Below are positions 51,399 through 61,908 of a stretch of DNA of 64,000 nucleotides, piece after piece. The notes below the pieces were generated by a model, which did not search any database, was not told the origin of the DNA, and saw only the letters and a program-made list of their open reading frames with translations. The position numbers and the translations under genes are program-made. The stretch is from the NCBI RefSeq assembly GCF_019429525.1, contig NZ_JAHXZL010000007.1, positions 186,001-250,000 of the forward strand. The letters are read 5' to 3'. The DNA comes from Sphingomonas folli (lineage in GTDB: Bacteria; Pseudomonadota; Alphaproteobacteria; Sphingomonadales; Sphingomonadaceae). How positions within the stretch are numbered: position 1 is the stretch's first letter; every line of letters begins with the position of its first letter.

Positions 51399-52469
51399 GT
51401 GCTGTACTGGATCGCGCAGCTCCTGGGGTTCCAGGGCGGCTTCAATCTCATCCGCTACCAGTCGTTCCGCGCCGGCGCGGCGGTGGCGACCGCTCTGTTC
51501 ATCGGCCTGATCATCGGCCCGCGTTTCATCGGCTGGCTGCGCGTGCGCCAGGGCAAGGGGCAGCCGATCCGCCTCGACGGGCCGCAGACCCACCTCGCCA
51601 AGCGCGGGACGCCGACGATGGGCGGGCTGATGATCCTCACCAGCCTCGTGCTGTCGGTGATGGCGTGGATGGACCTGCGCAACCCCTTCGTCTGGGCGTG
51701 CCTCTTCGTCACGCTGGGCTTCGGTGCGATCGGGTTCCTCGACGATTACGACAAGGTCCGCAAGGCCAGCACCGCGGGCGTATCGGGGCGCGTGCGGCTG
51801 ATGATCGAGTTCGCGATCGCCGGCGTGGCGGCGTGGATCATCATGCAGGAGAACGGCACCGGCCTCTATTTCCCGTTCACCAGCCGCTATTTCATCGACC
51901 TGGGCTATTTCTACCCGATCTTCGCGGCGTTCACGATCGTGGCGTTCGGCAACGCGGTGAACCTCACCGACGGGCTGGACGGCCTGGCGACGATGCCGGT
52001 CATCATCGCCTCGGTCGCCTTCATGCTGATCGTCTATCTCGCGGGCAACGTGAAGTTCGCCGACTATCTCGGCATACCGCACGTGCCGCGCGCCGGCGAG
52101 CTGGCGATCTTCTGCGGCGCGGTGATCGGCGGCGGTCTCGCCTTCCTGTGGTACAATGCGCCCCCCGCGGCGGTGTTCATGGGCGACACCGGCAGCCTCG
52201 CGCTGGGCGGCGCGCTGGGGACGATCGCGGTGGTGGCGCACCATGAGATCGTGCTCGGCATCATCGGCGGGCTGTTCGTGGTGGAGGCGCTCAGCGTCAT
52301 CATCCAGGTGTTCTGGTACAAACGAACGGGCAAGCGCATCTTCCGCATGGCGCCGATCCACCACCATTTCGAGCAGCTCGGCTGGAGCGAGCCGACCGTC
52401 GTGATCCGCTTCTGGATCATCGCCCTGGTGCTGGCGCTGGCCGGCCTGTCCACGCTGAAGCTGCGGTGA
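51399..52469 (+). CDS. mraY: Phospho-MurNAc-pentapeptide translocase MraY
   Basis: A 356-residue polytopic membrane enzyme making lipid I. GTG 51399 immediately follows the murF stop. Signatures: '[20 protein letters not shown]', '[19 protein letters not shown]', '[16 protein letters not shown]', '[15 protein letters not shown]' and '[25 protein letters not shown]'. Overlaps murD (GTGA). Confidence 0.98.
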   Translation: MLYWIAQLLGFQGGFNLIRYQSFRAGAAVATALFIGLIIGPRFIGWLRVRQGKGQPIRLDGPQTHLAKRGTPTMGGLMILTSLVLSVMAWMDLRNPFVWACLFVTLGFGAIGFLDDYDKVRKASTAGVSGRVRLMIEFAIAGVAAWIIMQENGTGLYFPFTSRYFIDLGYFYPIFAAFTIVAFGNAVNLTDGLDGLATMPVIIASVAFMLIVYLAGNVKFADYLGIPHVPRAGELAIFCGAVIGGGLAFLWYNAPPAAVFMGDTGSLALGGALGTIAVVAHHEIVLGIIGGLFVVEALSVIIQVFWYKRTGKRIFRMAPIHHHFEQLGWSEPTVVIRFWIIALVLALAGLSTLKLR

Positions 52470-53872
52470 TCACCTCCGGCGCCTGGACCGAGAAACATTA
52501 TGCGGTGCTCGGGCTGGCACGCTCGGGCGCCGCGACCGTGCGCGCGCTGCTCGCTGCCGGCGCGCGGGTGACGGCGTGGGATAGCGATGAGGCTAGGCGT
52601 GACGCGATCCTCCCCGGCACGGGGAGGGGGACCGCCGGCGAAGCCGGGGGTGGAGGGGGCTTTCCTCGCAGCGCAGCGCCTGCGGAAGCCCCCCTCCACC
52701 AGCCTGCGGCTGGTCCCCCTCCCCGTGCCGGGGAGGATCTGCGCGTAGCCGACCTCGCTTCCCTCGACCTCACCGCCTTCGACGCGCTGGTCGTCTCCCC
52801 CGGCGTGCCGCTCAACACGCACCCGCTCGCCGCGGCGGCGCGCTACGCGGGCGTACCGATCGTCGGCGACATCGAGCTGTTCGCCCAAGCGCGCGCCGAG
52901 CTGCCGCCCCACAAGGTGGTGGGCATCACCGGCACCAACGGCAAGTCGACCACCACCGCGCTGGTGCATCACCTGCTCGAGACCGCGGGCGTGCCCGCGC
53001 GGATGGGCGGCAACATCGGTCTGCCGATCCTCGCGCAGGCGCCGCTGCCCGCCGGCGGCGTGTACGTGCTCGAGCTGTCGAGCTACCAGATCGACCTGAC
53101 GCAGACGCTCGACTGCGACGTGGCGGTGCTGCTCAACGTCACCCCCGACCATCTCGATCGCTACGCCGGGTTCGAGGACTATGCCGCCAGCAAGGCGCGG
53201 CTCTTCGCGATGCAGTCGCCGCGCCACCGCGCGGTGATCGGCACCGGGGACGCCGCCTCGGCCGCGATCGCGCGGGGCTTCGCGCACCGCGGCGAGACGA
53301 TCACCACGATCGCGCCGGGCACGCCGCTCGACCAGTCGCGCTGGCCCTCGCTGCAGGGGCCCCACAACGCGCAGAACGCGCTCGCCGCGATCGCGGTGGC
53401 GGAGGCGCTCGGGCTCGACCGCGCCGCGATCGAGGCGGGGCTGGAGACCTTCAACGGTCTGCCGCACCGGATGGAGCGGGTGGCGACGCTGGGCGGCGTC
53501 ACCTGGATCGACGACAGCAAGGCCACCAACCCCGAGAGCGCCGCCCCCGCGCTCGCCGCTTTCCCGCGCGTCCACTGGATCGTCGGCGGTCGCGCGAAGG
53601 GCGACGACCTCGACGCCTGCGCGCCGCACTTCGGCAACGTGGTGCGCGCCTATACGATCGGCGAGGCGGGGCCGCGCTTCGCCGCGCTGCTGCGCGACCA
53701 CGTCCCCGTCGCCGAGGCGGAGACGCTGGAGCGCGCGGTGCGGATCGCCGCGGGCGAGGCGCGGCGCGGCGAGGTGGTGCTGCTGTCGCCCGCCGCCGCC
53801 TCGTTCGACCAGTTCCGCGATTACGAGCATCGCGGTACCGTGTTCCGCGCGACAGTGGAGGCGCTGGCATGA
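52466..53872 (+). CDS. murD: UDP-MurNAc-L-Ala:D-Glu ligase MurD carrying an in-frame palindromic element
   Basis: A 468-residue Mur ligase adding D-glutamate. Starts at GTG 52466 overlapping mraY. N-domain '[32 protein letters not shown]', ATP loop '[22 protein letters not shown]', '[10 protein letters not shown]', '[10 protein letters not shown]', C-domain '[17 protein letters not shown]' and '[18 protein letters not shown]' are all intact. Residues ~48-92 are encoded by a 134-bp palindromic repeat (52606-52739) inserted in frame in the N-terminal Rossmann domain, after the strand ending 'ARVTAWD'. Without it the protein would be ~423 residues. As murD is essential, the insertion is presumably tolerated. 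Confidence 0.95.
   Translation: MITSGAWTEKHYAVLGLARSGAATVRALLAAGARVTAWDSDEARRDAILPGTGRGTAGEAGGGGGFPRSAAPAEAPLHQPAAGPPPRAGEDLRVADLASLDLTAFDALVVSPGVPLNTHPLAAAARYAGVPIVGDIELFAQARAELPPHKVVGITGTNGKSTTTALVHHLLETAGVPARMGGNIGLPILAQAPLPAGGVYVLELSSYQIDLTQTLDCDVAVLLNVTPDHLDRYAGFEDYAASKARLFAMQSPRHRAVIGTGDAASAAIARGFAHRGETITTIAPGTPLDQSRWPSLQGPHNAQNALAAIAVAEALGLDRAAIEAGLETFNGLPHRMERVATLGGVTWIDDSKATNPESAAPALAAFPRVHWIVGGRAKGDDLDACAPHFGNVVRAYTIGEAGPRFAALLRDHVPVAEAETLERAVRIAAGEARRGEVVLLSPAAASFDQFRDYEHRGTVFRATVEALA
52606..52739. repeat. Palindromic element, family D copy 1, in frame inside murD
   Basis: Outer arms TCCCCGGCACGGGGAGGGGG / CCCCCTCCCCGTGCCGGGGA are perfectly complementary and bounded by GATCC/GGATC. 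Inside are two mini-hairpins (CCGGCGAAGCCGG; CAGCCTGCGGCTG) and a second paired block (TGGAGGGGGCTT / AAGCCCCCCTCCA). The frame encodes a peptide ending '[16 protein letters not shown]'. No target duplication is evident. Confidence 0.9.
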
Positions 53873-55083
53873 CCGACGTGAGCAGGGCGCAGCGGGCGGG
53901 GCTCAAGGGGCGGGGCGGGCGCGGCGACCCGTCGCCGCTCGGCACCTGGTTCTGGGACATCGACCGCGTGCTGCTGCTGCTCGCGCTGTTCCTGATCGCG
54001 ATCGGGCTGATCGCGGTCGCGGCGGGATCGCCCGCGAGCGCGTCGCGCTACTCGGGCGAGCATCTGAAGTTCGCGCCGCTGCATTATTTCTGGCGCCAGC
54101 TGCTGTGGGCGGGCGTGTCGCTGCCGGTGCTGTTCGGCGTGTCGATGCTGCCGGTGACCGCGGCGCGGCGCATGTCGCTGATCGGCGCGGCGGTGTGCGT
54201 CGCGCTGCTCATGATCGTGCCCTTCGCGGGGGTGATGGTGAACGGCGCGCGACGCTGGATCGGCTTCGGCTTCGCGCAGTTCCAGCCGTCCGAGTTCCTC
54301 AAGCCCTTCTTCGTCGTCGCGGTGGCGTGGCTGCTCTCGCTGAAGTCGCGCGACGAGGAGCTGCCGGTGACGATGATCACCGCGGGGCTCACCGGGCTGA
54401 TCGCGCTGCTGCTGATGCTCCAGCCGGATTTCGGCCAGACCGTGATCTTCTGCTGCATCTGGCTCGCGCTCGTCACGATCGCGGGTACGCCGACGCGCGT
54501 GATCATGGGCTTCGTCGCGCTGTTGCCCGCGGCGCTGGTGGCGGCCTATCTGTTCTACAGCACCGCGCGCGCGCGCATCGACGCTTTCCTCTTCCCCGGG
54601 GTGGAGGGCGAGGGCGCGGCGGACCATTTCCAGACCGACGCGGCGCACCGCACGCTCGTCTCGGGCGGCTGGTTCGGCACCGGGCCGGGCGGCGGCACGG
54701 TGAAATACGGTCTGCCCGAGGCGCACACCGACTATATCTTCTCGGTCATCGGCGAGGAGTTCGGGCTGCTCGCCTGCATGGTGGTGGCGCTGGTGTTCCT
54801 CGCGCTGGTGGTGCGCGTGTTCGTCAAACTGCTCGACGAGCAGGACCCGTTCAAGCTGCTGGCCGCCTCGGGGCTGGCGGTGCAGTTCGGCGCGCAGGCG
54901 TTGATCTCGATGGCGGTCAACACCGGGCTGGCACCGTCCAAGGGGATGACGCTGCCCTTCATCAGCTACGGCGGCTCGTCGATGGTGGCGCTCTCGCTCG
55001 GCATGGGGCTGCTGCTGGCGTTCACGCGGCGCAACCCGTTCCTGCTGCGAAGCCCCTATATCACGCGATGGAACGCCGAATGA
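53869..55083 (+). CDS. ftsW: Septal peptidoglycan polymerase FtsW (SEDS family)
   Basis: A 404-residue polytopic SEDS glycosyltransferase. ATG 53869 overlaps murD. Key segments: '[21 protein letters not shown]', '[13 protein letters not shown]' (catalytic-region Asp), '[19 protein letters not shown]' and '[22 protein letters not shown]'. Polymerises glycan strands with FtsI. Overlaps murG (ATGA). Confidence 0.97.
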   Translation: MTDVSRAQRAGLKGRGGRGDPSPLGTWFWDIDRVLLLLALFLIAIGLIAVAAGSPASASRYSGEHLKFAPLHYFWRQLLWAGVSLPVLFGVSMLPVTAARRMSLIGAAVCVALLMIVPFAGVMVNGARRWIGFGFAQFQPSEFLKPFFVVAVAWLLSLKSRDEELPVTMITAGLTGLIALLLMLQPDFGQTVIFCCIWLALVTIAGTPTRVIMGFVALLPAALVAAYLFYSTARARIDAFLFPGVEGEGAADHFQTDAAHRTLVSGGWFGTGPGGGTVKYGLPEAHTDYIFSVIGEEFGLLACMVVALVFLALVVRVFVKLLDEQDPFKLLAASGLAVQFGAQALISMAVNTGLAPSKGMTLPFISYGGSSMVALSLGMGLLLAFTRRNPFLLRSPYITRWNAE

Positions 55084-56240
55084 GCGTCGTACAGGATTTC
55101 CGCCCGCGCCACTTCGTGCTCGCCGCCGGGGGCACCGGCGGCCACATGGTGCCCGCCGCCGCGCTCGCGACCGAGTTGACCAAACGCGGCCACCGCGTCG
55201 CTCTGGTGAGCGACGCGCGCGGGGTGCGCTTCCCCGGCCTGTTCGAGGACGTGCAGACGCACGTCATCCCCGCCGGGCGCTTCGCCGGCGGCCCGCTCGG
55301 CTGGGCCAAGGCGGCGCGGCTGATGATGCAGGGCCGCGCGATGGCGGCCGAGCTGTACCGTACGTTCAGGCCCGCGGCGGTGATCGGCTTCGGCGGCTAT
55401 CCGGCTTACCCGGCGCTGTCGGCGGCCTTCGCCGCGGGCATCCGCACCGCGGTGCACGAGCAGAACGCGGTGCTCGGCCGCGTCAACCGGCTGGTCGCGG
55501 GCAAGGTCGACGGGATCGCGACCAGCTACGCCGAGACCGAGCGGCTGCGCCCGCGGCATCGTGCCAAGGCGCATCACGTCGGCAACCCGGTGCGCGAGAG
55601 CGTGCTCGCGCTTCGCGCCAAGCCCTACCCGCTGCTCGACGAGGACAGCATCTTCCGCGTGCTGGTCACCGGCGGCAGCCAGGGCGCCTCGGTGCTCAGC
55701 CAGGTCGTACCCGAGGGGCTGGCGATGCTGCCGGTCGCGTTCCGCCGCCGCCTGCAGGTGACGCACCAGGCGCGGATCGAGGACATCGACTCCGCGCGCG
55801 AGACCTACGCCCGGCTCGAGATCGCGGCCGACCTCGCCACCTATCTGCCCGACCTGCCCGAGCAGCTCGGCTGGGCGCACGTGGTGATCGCGCGCGCGGG
55901 CGCCTCCACCATCGCCGAGCTGACCGCGGCGGGGCGCCCCGCCATCCTGGTGCCGCTGCCCAGCGCCACCGACGACCACCAGACCGCCAACGCGCGCGAG
56001 ATCACCCGCGCCGGCGGCGCGCGCACGATCGCGCAGTCCGCCTTCACTCCCAGCGAACTCGCCAAGCAGATGCAGAAACTCGGCCTCGACCCCGAGGCGC
56101 TCCAGAACGCCGCCGCGCGCGCCCGCGCCTGCGGTGCACCGGAGGCGGCGAGCGATCTCGCCGACCTGGTCGAGAGTCTCGACTCGCCCGCCTCGCGGCT
56201 GCCGGTCGGGCGCGTCCAGCAGCGGAAGGCGTTCGCGTGA
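55080..56240 (+). CDS. murG: UDP-GlcNAc:lipid I GlcNAc transferase MurG
   Basis: A 386-residue GT28 enzyme forming lipid II at the inner-membrane face. The start overlaps ftsW. G loops: '[19 protein letters not shown]' and '[20 protein letters not shown]', plus '[14 protein letters not shown]', '[13 protein letters not shown]' and '[37 protein letters not shown]'. Overlaps murC (GTGA). Confidence 0.98.
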   Translation: MSVVQDFRPRHFVLAAGGTGGHMVPAAALATELTKRGHRVALVSDARGVRFPGLFEDVQTHVIPAGRFAGGPLGWAKAARLMMQGRAMAAELYRTFRPAAVIGFGGYPAYPALSAAFAAGIRTAVHEQNAVLGRVNRLVAGKVDGIATSYAETERLRPRHRAKAHHVGNPVRESVLALRAKPYPLLDEDSIFRVLVTGGSQGASVLSQVVPEGLAMLPVAFRRRLQVTHQARIEDIDSARETYARLEIAADLATYLPDLPEQLGWAHVVIARAGASTIAELTAAGRPAILVPLPSATDDHQTANAREITRAGGARTIAQSAFTPSELAKQMQKLGLDPEALQNAAARARACGAPEAASDLADLVESLDSPASRLPVGRVQQRKAFA

Positions 56241-57655
56241 GAGGGGTCGCAACCGACATCGGGACGATCCACTTCGTCGGCATCGGCGGGATCGGCATGT
56301 CGGGCATCGCCGAGGTGATGCACAATCTCGGCTATACCGTGCAGGGCTCGGACGTCGCCGAGGGCTATGTCGTCGAGGGGCTGCGCCGGCGCGGCATCGG
56401 CGTGACGATCGGGCACGACGCCGCCAATGTCGCGGGCGCCGCGGTGGTGGTCACCTCCACCGCGGTGAAGCGCGGCAATCCCGAGGTGGAGGCGGCGCTG
56501 CAGAACCGCGTCCCCGTGGTGCGCCGCGCCGAGATGCTCGCCGAGCTGATGCGGTTGAAGTCGACGGTCGCGGTCGCGGGCACGCACGGGAAGACCACCA
56601 CCACCTCGATGGTCGCCGCGCTGCTCGACGCGGGCGGGGTCGATCCCACCGTGATCAACGGCGGCATCATCAACAGCTACGGCTCGAACGCCCGCCTCGG
56701 CGCGAGCGACTGGATGGTGGTCGAGGCGGACGAGAGCGACGGCAGCTTCCTGCGGCTCGACGGCACGATCGCGGTGGTGACCAATATCGATCCCGAGCAC
56801 CTCGACCATTACGGCAGCTTCGACCGCGCCAAGGACGCCTATGTCGAGTTCGTCGAGAACGTGCCCTTCTACGGCGCGGCGCTGCTGTGCCTCGATCACC
56901 CCGAGGTGCAGGCGCTGATCCCGCGCGTGCGCGACCGCCGCATCGTCACCTACGGTTTCGCCGCCTCGGCCGACGTGCGCGGGGTCGACGTGACGCCCTA
57001 TCCCGGCGGCAACCGCTTCGAGGCGCAGGTGCGCGCGCGCGACGGCGCGGTGCGCTCGATCGAGGGGATCGACCTGCCGATGCCGGGCCGCCACAACGTC
57101 CAGAACGCGCTCGCCGCGATCGGCGTCGCGCTCGAGCTCGGCATCGACGACGCGACGATCCAGAAGGGGTTCGAGCGCTTCGCCGGGGTCAAGCGGCGCT
57201 TCACCAAGGTGGGCGAGGTCGCGCTCGACGGCGGCGCGGCGACAATCGTCGACGATTACGGCCACCACCCGGTCGAGATCCGCGCGGTGCTCGCCGCCGC
57301 GCGGGAGTCGGCGCAGGGCAGGGTGATCGCGGTGGTGCAGCCGCATCGCTACTCGCGGCTCGGCAACCTGATGGAGGACTTCCGCGGCGCCTTCAACGAC
57401 GCCGACCTCGTCTATGTCACCCCCGTCTATGCCGCGGGCGAGGCGCCGGTGCCCGGCGTCGACTCGGCCGCGCTGGTGGCGGGGTTGCGCGACCGCGGCC
57501 ACCGCCAGGCCGAGCTGGTCGAGGACGCCGCCGCGCTCGCCGCCGCGCTCGCGGGCGAGCTGCGCGCGGGGGACCAGGTGATCTGCCTCGGCGCGGGCGA
57601 TATCACCAAATGGGCCGCGGGGCTCGCCGCCGCGATCGCGGCGCAGCGGCGGTGA
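56237..57655 (+). CDS. murC: UDP-MurNAc:L-Ala ligase MurC
   Basis: A 472-residue Mur ligase adding L-alanine to UDP-MurNAc. GTG 56237 overlaps murG. '[23 protein letters not shown]' at the N-terminus, ATP loop '[20 protein letters not shown]', '[10 protein letters not shown]', '[14 protein letters not shown]' and '[18 protein letters not shown]' are typical and intact. Overlaps murB (GTGA). Confidence 0.98.
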   Translation: MRGVATDIGTIHFVGIGGIGMSGIAEVMHNLGYTVQGSDVAEGYVVEGLRRRGIGVTIGHDAANVAGAAVVVTSTAVKRGNPEVEAALQNRVPVVRRAEMLAELMRLKSTVAVAGTHGKTTTTSMVAALLDAGGVDPTVINGGIINSYGSNARLGASDWMVVEADESDGSFLRLDGTIAVVTNIDPEHLDHYGSFDRAKDAYVEFVENVPFYGAALLCLDHPEVQALIPRVRDRRIVTYGFAASADVRGVDVTPYPGGNRFEAQVRARDGAVRSIEGIDLPMPGRHNVQNALAAIGVALELGIDDATIQKGFERFAGVKRRFTKVGEVALDGGAATIVDDYGHHPVEIRAVLAAARESAQGRVIAVVQPHRYSRLGNLMEDFRGAFNDADLVYVTPVYAAGEAPVPGVDSAALVAGLRDRGHRQAELVEDAAALAAALAGELRAGDQVICLGAGDITKWAAGLAAAIAAQRR

Positions 57656-59655
57656 GCGTCGTGACGCTCCCTCCGGTCCGCGGGCGGCTCACCGCCGATG
57701 CCGCGCTGGCGCCGCTCGTCTGGTTCAAGAGCGGCGGCGCGGCCGAGTGGCTGTTCGAGCCCGCCGACGCCGACGATCTCGCCGCCTTCCTCGCCGCGCT
57801 CGACTCGGGCGTGCCGGTGCTGCCGCTAGGGCTCGGCTCCAACCTGATCGTGCGCGACGGCGGCGTGCCCGGCGTGACGATCCGCCTCGGCAAGGCGTTC
57901 GCGAGAGTGGAGTCGATCGGCGACTCGCTGCTGCGCTGCGGCGGGGGGGCGAGCGGCATCCTCGTCTCGTCGACCGCGCGCGACGCCGGCGTGGCGGGGG
58001 TGGAGTTCCTGCGCTCGATCCCGGGCACGGTCGGCGGCTTCGTGCGGATGAACGGCGGCGCCTATGGCCGCGAGACCGCCGACGTGCTGGTCGAGGCCGA
58101 GGTGGTGCTGCGCGACGGCACGCGCCGGACGCTGTCGCATGACGCGCTCGGCTACAGCTACCGCCACTCGGCGCTGCCCGACGGCGCGGTGGTGGTGCGC
58201 GCGACCTTCCGCGGCGTGCCGGGCGAGCCCGCCGCGATCCAGGCCGAGATGGACCGCATCGCTGCCGCGCGCGAGGCGAGCCAGCCGCTGCGCTCGCGCA
58301 CCGGCGGCTCCACCTTCAAGAACCCGCCGGGCGCGAAAGCGTGGCAGTTGGTCGACGCCGCGGGCTGTCGCGGCCTGCGCCGCGGCGACGCGCAGGTGAG
58401 CGAGAAACATACCAACTTCCTGCTCAACCTGGGCGCCGCCAGCAGCGCCGAGATCGAGGCGCTGGGCGAGTACGTGCGCGCGCGGGTGAAGGCCGCGAGC
58501 GGCGTCGAACTGGAATGGGAGATACAGCGCGTGGGTGACGGACTAAATCCTTCCCGGGACGGGGAGGGGGACCGCCCGGCGCAGCCGGGTGGTGAAGGGG
58601 GCTCGCCTCATGGCGCTTCGCTCGTGGAGAGCCCCCTCCACCAGCCTTCGGCTGGTCCCCCTCCCCGTGCCGGGGAGGATTTTCGTCGTTTCCACGTCGC
58701 CGTCCTGATGGGCGGTTGGTCGGCGGAGCGCGCGGTGTCGCTCCACTCGGGCGCCGGCGTCGCGGAGGCGCTCGAGTCGCTCGGCCACCGCGTCACCCGC
58801 GTCGACCTGACCCCGACCGTCGCCGCCGACCTCGCCGCGGCCGCGCCCGACCTCGTCTTCAACGCGCTCCACGGTACGCCGGGCGAGGACGGCAGCGTGC
58901 AGGGCCTGCTCGAGCTGATGGGGCTGCGCTACACCCACTCGGGGCTCGCCACCTCGGTGATCGCGATCGACAAGGTGCTGACCAAGCAGGTGCTCGTCCC
59001 CGCGGGCGTGCCGATGCCGGGGGGGCGCATCGTGAAGTCCGCCGAGGTGTACGAGGCCGATCCGCTGCCGCGCCCCTACGTCCTCAAGCCCGTCAACGAG
59101 GGCTCGTCGGTAGGCGTCGCGATCGTCACCGAGGGCGGCAACTACGGCTCCCCGATCGGGCGCGACACCGCGGGGCCCTGGCAGGAGTTCGACGAGCTGC
59201 TCGCCGAGCCGTACGTCCGCGGGCGCGAGCTGACCACCGCGGTGCTCGACGGCGCCGACGGCCCGCGCGCGCTCGGCGTCACCGAGCTGCGGCCGAAGTC
59301 GGGCTGGTACGATTACGACGCCAAATACACCGACGGCATGACCGAGCATCTCTTCCCCGCGCCCGTGCCCGACGAGATCGCCGAGGCGTGCCGCGGCCTC
59401 GCGCTACAGGCGCATCGCGTGCTCGGCTGCCGCGGGTGCAGCCGCTCGGACTTCCGCTGGGACGACGAGCGCGGCGTCGACGGGCTGTTCCTGCTCGAGG
59501 TCAACACCCAGCCCGGGATGACCGCGCTGAGCCTCGTTCCCGAGCAGGCGCGCCACACCGGCATGAGCTACGCCGAGCTGGTGCAGGCGATCGTCGTCGC
59601 CGCGATGCGCGCGCCCGCCCCCAGAGCGGCCGCCCGCGCGAGGGACGCGGCGTGA
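57652..59655 (+). CDS. murB-ddl: MurB reductase fused in one reading frame to D-Ala-D-Ala ligase
   Basis: A 667-codon frame. GTG 57652 overlaps the murC stop; GTG 57661 also possible. Residues ~1-295 are MurB (UDP-MurNAc dehydrogenase): '[14 protein letters not shown]', '[15 protein letters not shown]', '[21 protein letters not shown]', '[10 protein letters not shown]' (proton-donor Ser), '[10 protein letters not shown]', ending '[10 protein letters not shown]', where MurB normally stops. No stop occurs. A 138-bp palindromic element (58545-58682) is read through in frame and joins Ddl, starting '[20 protein letters not shown]'. Either a genuine MurB-Ddl fusion is made, or ddl is translated from a start within the element. 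Confidence 0.9.
   Translation: MSVVTLPPVRGRLTADAALAPLVWFKSGGAAEWLFEPADADDLAAFLAALDSGVPVLPLGLGSNLIVRDGGVPGVTIRLGKAFARVESIGDSLLRCGGGASGILVSSTARDAGVAGVEFLRSIPGTVGGFVRMNGGAYGRETADVLVEAEVVLRDGTRRTLSHDALGYSYRHSALPDGAVVVRATFRGVPGEPAAIQAEMDRIAAAREASQPLRSRTGGSTFKNPPGAKAWQLVDAAGCRGLRRGDAQVSEKHTNFLLNLGAASSAEIEALGEYVRARVKAASGVELEWEIQRVGDGLNPSRDGEGDRPAQPGGEGGSPHGASLVESPLHQPSAGPPPRAGEDFRRFHVAVLMGGWSAERAVSLHSGAGVAEALESLGHRVTRVDLTPTVAADLAAAAPDLVFNALHGTPGEDGSVQGLLELMGLRYTHSGLATSVIAIDKVLTKQVLVPAGVPMPGGRIVKSAEVYEADPLPRPYVLKPVNEGSSVGVAIVTEGGNYGSPIGRDTAGPWQEFDELLAEPYVRGRELTTAVLDGADGPRALGVTELRPKSGWYDYDAKYTDGMTEHLFPAPVPDEIAEACRGLALQAHRVLGCRGCSRSDFRWDDERGVDGLFLLEVNTQPGMTALSLVPEQARHTGMSYAELVQAIVVAAMRAPAPRAAARARDAA
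58545..58682. repeat. Palindromic element, family D copy 2, bridging murB and ddl
   Basis: 138 bp bounded by AAATCC/GGATTT. The right arm GGTCCCCCTCCCCGTGCC is identical to the murD copy; the left arm has two changes. It encodes a peptide ending '[17 protein letters not shown]' in the same phase as the murD copy. The centre has diverged (GCCTCATGGCGCTTCGC). Confidence 0.9.
58624..59655 (+). CDS. ddl: D-alanine-D-alanine ligase module (alternative separate start)
   Basis: Ddl portion of the fused frame. If translated separately, the only in-frame standard start ahead of the first beta-strand ('[14 protein letters not shown]') after the MurB part is GTG 58624, inside the repeat; ATG 58708 would cut into the fold. 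ATP-grasp features intact: '[14 protein letters not shown]', '[31 protein letters not shown]', '[17 protein letters not shown]', '[21 protein letters not shown]', '[13 protein letters not shown]' and '[20 protein letters not shown]'. It makes D-Ala-D-Ala for MurF. It overlaps ftsQ (GTGA). Confidence 0.75.
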   Translation: MESPLHQPSAGPPPRAGEDFRRFHVAVLMGGWSAERAVSLHSGAGVAEALESLGHRVTRVDLTPTVAADLAAAAPDLVFNALHGTPGEDGSVQGLLELMGLRYTHSGLATSVIAIDKVLTKQVLVPAGVPMPGGRIVKSAEVYEADPLPRPYVLKPVNEGSSVGVAIVTEGGNYGSPIGRDTAGPWQEFDELLAEPYVRGRELTTAVLDGADGPRALGVTELRPKSGWYDYDAKYTDGMTEHLFPAPVPDEIAEACRGLALQAHRVLGCRGCSRSDFRWDDERGVDGLFLLEVNTQPGMTALSLVPEQARHTGMSYAELVQAIVVAAMRAPAPRAAARARDAA

Positions 59656-60626
59656 GCCGCACCATCAAGCGCGGCGGGCCGCCGCCGCGGCGCGCGGTCA
59701 GCAACCGGCGGCGCGCGCCCAAGGTGTCGCTCGGCGACCGGCTGATCGCGCGCCTGCCGGTGAGCGAGGAGACGCTGCGCCGCGCGGTGACCTGGACGCT
59801 GCTCGGCGGCGTGGGCGCCGCGGCGCTGTCGCTCGCCACCGTGCTGGGGGTGCCGCAGGCGATCGGCGTCGGCATCGCCGAGGCGGCGGGGCGTGCCGGG
59901 CTGGAGGTCGAGCAGGTCGACATCACCGGGCTCAAGCGGATGGATCGCGAGACGGTCTATGCGATCGCGCTGGAGGACCAGCCGAGCCGCGCGATGCTGC
60001 GCGTCGACCTCGCGCGCGTGCGCGAGCGGCTGCTCGTCTATGGTTGGATCGCCGACGCCTATGTCGCGCGGCGGCTGCCCGACCGTCTGCTGATCCACAT
60101 CACCGAGCGCGAGCCCGCCGCGATCTGGCAGGACAACGGCCAGCTCACGCTGATCGACGCGACCGGCCGGCTGCTCGCCCCGGTCGATCCCGCGCATATG
60201 CCCGACCTGCCGCTGGTGATCGGGCCGGGCGCGGACCGGCAGGAGGCGGGCTATCAGGCGCTGCTCGCCGCCGCCCCCGCGCTCAAGCCGCGCATCCGCG
60301 CCGCCAGCTGGATCGGCAACCGCCGCTGGGACCTCACCTTCGACACGGGCGAGACGCTGGCGCTGCCGCAGGACGGCGCGGCGCAGGCGCTGGTCAAGTT
60401 CGCGCAGCTCGACGGCGCGCGCTCGCTGCTCGGCAAGGGCTGGGTGCGCTTCGACCTGCGCGATCCCGCCAAGCTGGTGGCGCGCAAGCCGGGGCAGGAC
60501 CTGCACCAGCGCTTGCAGGACGACGGCAACACCGACGCGGTGGCGGGCAACGCGACCGACCAGGGCGGCGGTAACGAGACGACGGCGACGCGCGCGCGGG
60601 AAACGACGCGCGTCGGCGAGGCGTAG
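59652..60626 (+). CDS. ftsQ: Cell-division protein FtsQ
   Basis: A 324-residue bitopic protein. GTG 59652 overlaps the ddl stop. Basic cytoplasmic N-terminus, TM helix (about 44-66), POTRA domain 'GLEVEQVDITGLKRMDRETVYAIALEDQPSRAMLRVDLARVRERLLVYGWIADAYVARRLPDRLLIHITEREPAAIWQ', then the FtsQ beta domain 'LTLIDATGRLLAPVD'. An ~40-residue polar tail (Asp/Asn/Thr-rich) follows. It recruits FtsL/FtsB and FtsW/I. Confidence 0.95.
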   Translation: MSRTIKRGGPPPRRAVSNRRRAPKVSLGDRLIARLPVSEETLRRAVTWTLLGGVGAAALSLATVLGVPQAIGVGIAEAAGRAGLEVEQVDITGLKRMDRETVYAIALEDQPSRAMLRVDLARVRERLLVYGWIADAYVARRLPDRLLIHITEREPAAIWQDNGQLTLIDATGRLLAPVDPAHMPDLPLVIGPGADRQEAGYQALLAAAPALKPRIRAASWIGNRRWDLTFDTGETLALPQDGAAQALVKFAQLDGARSLLGKGWVRFDLRDPAKLVARKPGQDLHQRLQDDGNTDAVAGNATDQGGGNETTATRARETTRVGEA

Positions 60627-60648
60627 GACAGGGCGTGAGGGGGACAGC

Positions 60649-61908
60649 ATGGCCAAGGCAGCACCGGACGGTTTGATCACCGCACTCGACATCGGCTCGT
60701 CCAAGGTGTCGGCGATGATCGCGCAGAAGGGCGACGGCGGCGAGCTGGTGGTGCTCGGCACCGGCCAGCGCGAGAGCCGCGGCGTCAAGCGCGGCTATAT
60801 CGCCGACATGGACTCGACCGAGGTCGCGGTGCGCGAGGCGGTCGAGCAGGCCGAGCGGATCGCAGGCTTCAACATCGAGAACGTCTGGGCGGGCTTCTCC
60901 GCCGGCGGGCTGGTGAGCGACGAGGCCTTCATCGAGGCCGAGCTCGGCGGCATGCGGATCGAGCAGGCCGATATCGACGCCTTGCTCCAGGAGGGGCGCC
61001 AGTCGATCGACCCGGCGGGACGGATGGTGCTCCACGCCCAGCCCGCGCTCTACACGCTCGACGGGCTGACGGGCGTGAAGAAGCCGCTGGGGCTCCACGC
61101 CGACCGGCTCGGCGTCCACATCCACGTCATCGCCGCCGACGGCTCGCCGGTGCGCAACCTCGACCTGTGCGTCCGCTCGGCGCACCTCGAGGTGAAGTCG
61201 ATCATCGCCGCGCCGGTCGCCACCGGCCTGGCCTGCCTCAGCCCCGAGGAGCGCGACCTCGGCGTCGCGTTGGTCGAGATCGGCGCGGGGATCACGAACG
61301 TGTCGCTGTTCGCCGGCTCGATGCTCGTCGGGCTGAAGTCGATCCCCTTCGGCGGCGCGGACATCACCGACGACATCGCCTCGGCCTTCGGCACGACGCG
61401 GCTCCAGGCCGAGCGGATCAAATGCTTCCACGGCTCGGCCAACGCGAGCCCGCGCGACAACCACGAGATGGTGACGATCCGCGAGCGCACCGACGACGAG
61501 GATTCGGAGGCGCTGCAGATCACCAAGGCGGCGCTGATCGCGGTGATCCGCCAGCGGCTGGAGCATCTCACCAGCGAGATCCAGGCGGCGCTGAAGGAGC
61601 TGAAGTTCGAGGGGCCGGTCGGGCGCCAGGTGGTGCTGACCGGCGGCGGAGCGGAGCTCAAGGGCATCGCCGACTATGCCCAGCAGGCGCTCGGGCGCTC
61701 GGTCCGCGTCGGCCGGCCCAAGGGACTGACCGGGCTGCCCGAGGCGCATTCGGGGCCGGGCTTCGCCACGCTGGCGGGGCTGGCCTTCTTCGCCGCGAGC
61801 GATCCGATCGACCTGCGCGGACTGGTGCCGTCGCAGCAGATGGTCCATCGCCAGCGCGGCCTGCGCGGATTCTGGAAGCTCGTGCAGGCGGCCAAGGCGA
61901 ATTATTGA
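60649..61908 (+). CDS. ftsA: Cell-division actin homologue FtsA
   Basis: A 419-residue actin-like ATPase anchoring FtsZ. ATG 60649 follows GAGGGGGA. 'GLITALDIGSSKVSAMIAQ' (phosphate 1), 'DLGVALVEIGAGITNVSLFAGSMLVGLKSIPFGG' (phosphate 2) and 'QVVLTGGGAELKGIADYAQQALGRSVRVGRP' (adenosine). The C-terminal amphipathic membrane helix is 'GLRGFWKLVQAAKANY'. 22 bases after ftsQ. Confidence 0.97.
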   Translation: MAKAAPDGLITALDIGSSKVSAMIAQKGDGGELVVLGTGQRESRGVKRGYIADMDSTEVAVREAVEQAERIAGFNIENVWAGFSAGGLVSDEAFIEAELGGMRIEQADIDALLQEGRQSIDPAGRMVLHAQPALYTLDGLTGVKKPLGLHADRLGVHIHVIAADGSPVRNLDLCVRSAHLEVKSIIAAPVATGLACLSPEERDLGVALVEIGAGITNVSLFAGSMLVGLKSIPFGGADITDDIASAFGTTRLQAERIKCFHGSANASPRDNHEMVTIRERTDDEDSEALQITKAALIAVIRQRLEHLTSEIQAALKELKFEGPVGRQVVLTGGGAELKGIADYAQQALGRSVRVGRPKGLTGLPEAHSGPGFATLAGLAFFAASDPIDLRGLVPSQQMVHRQRGLRGFWKLVQAAKANY

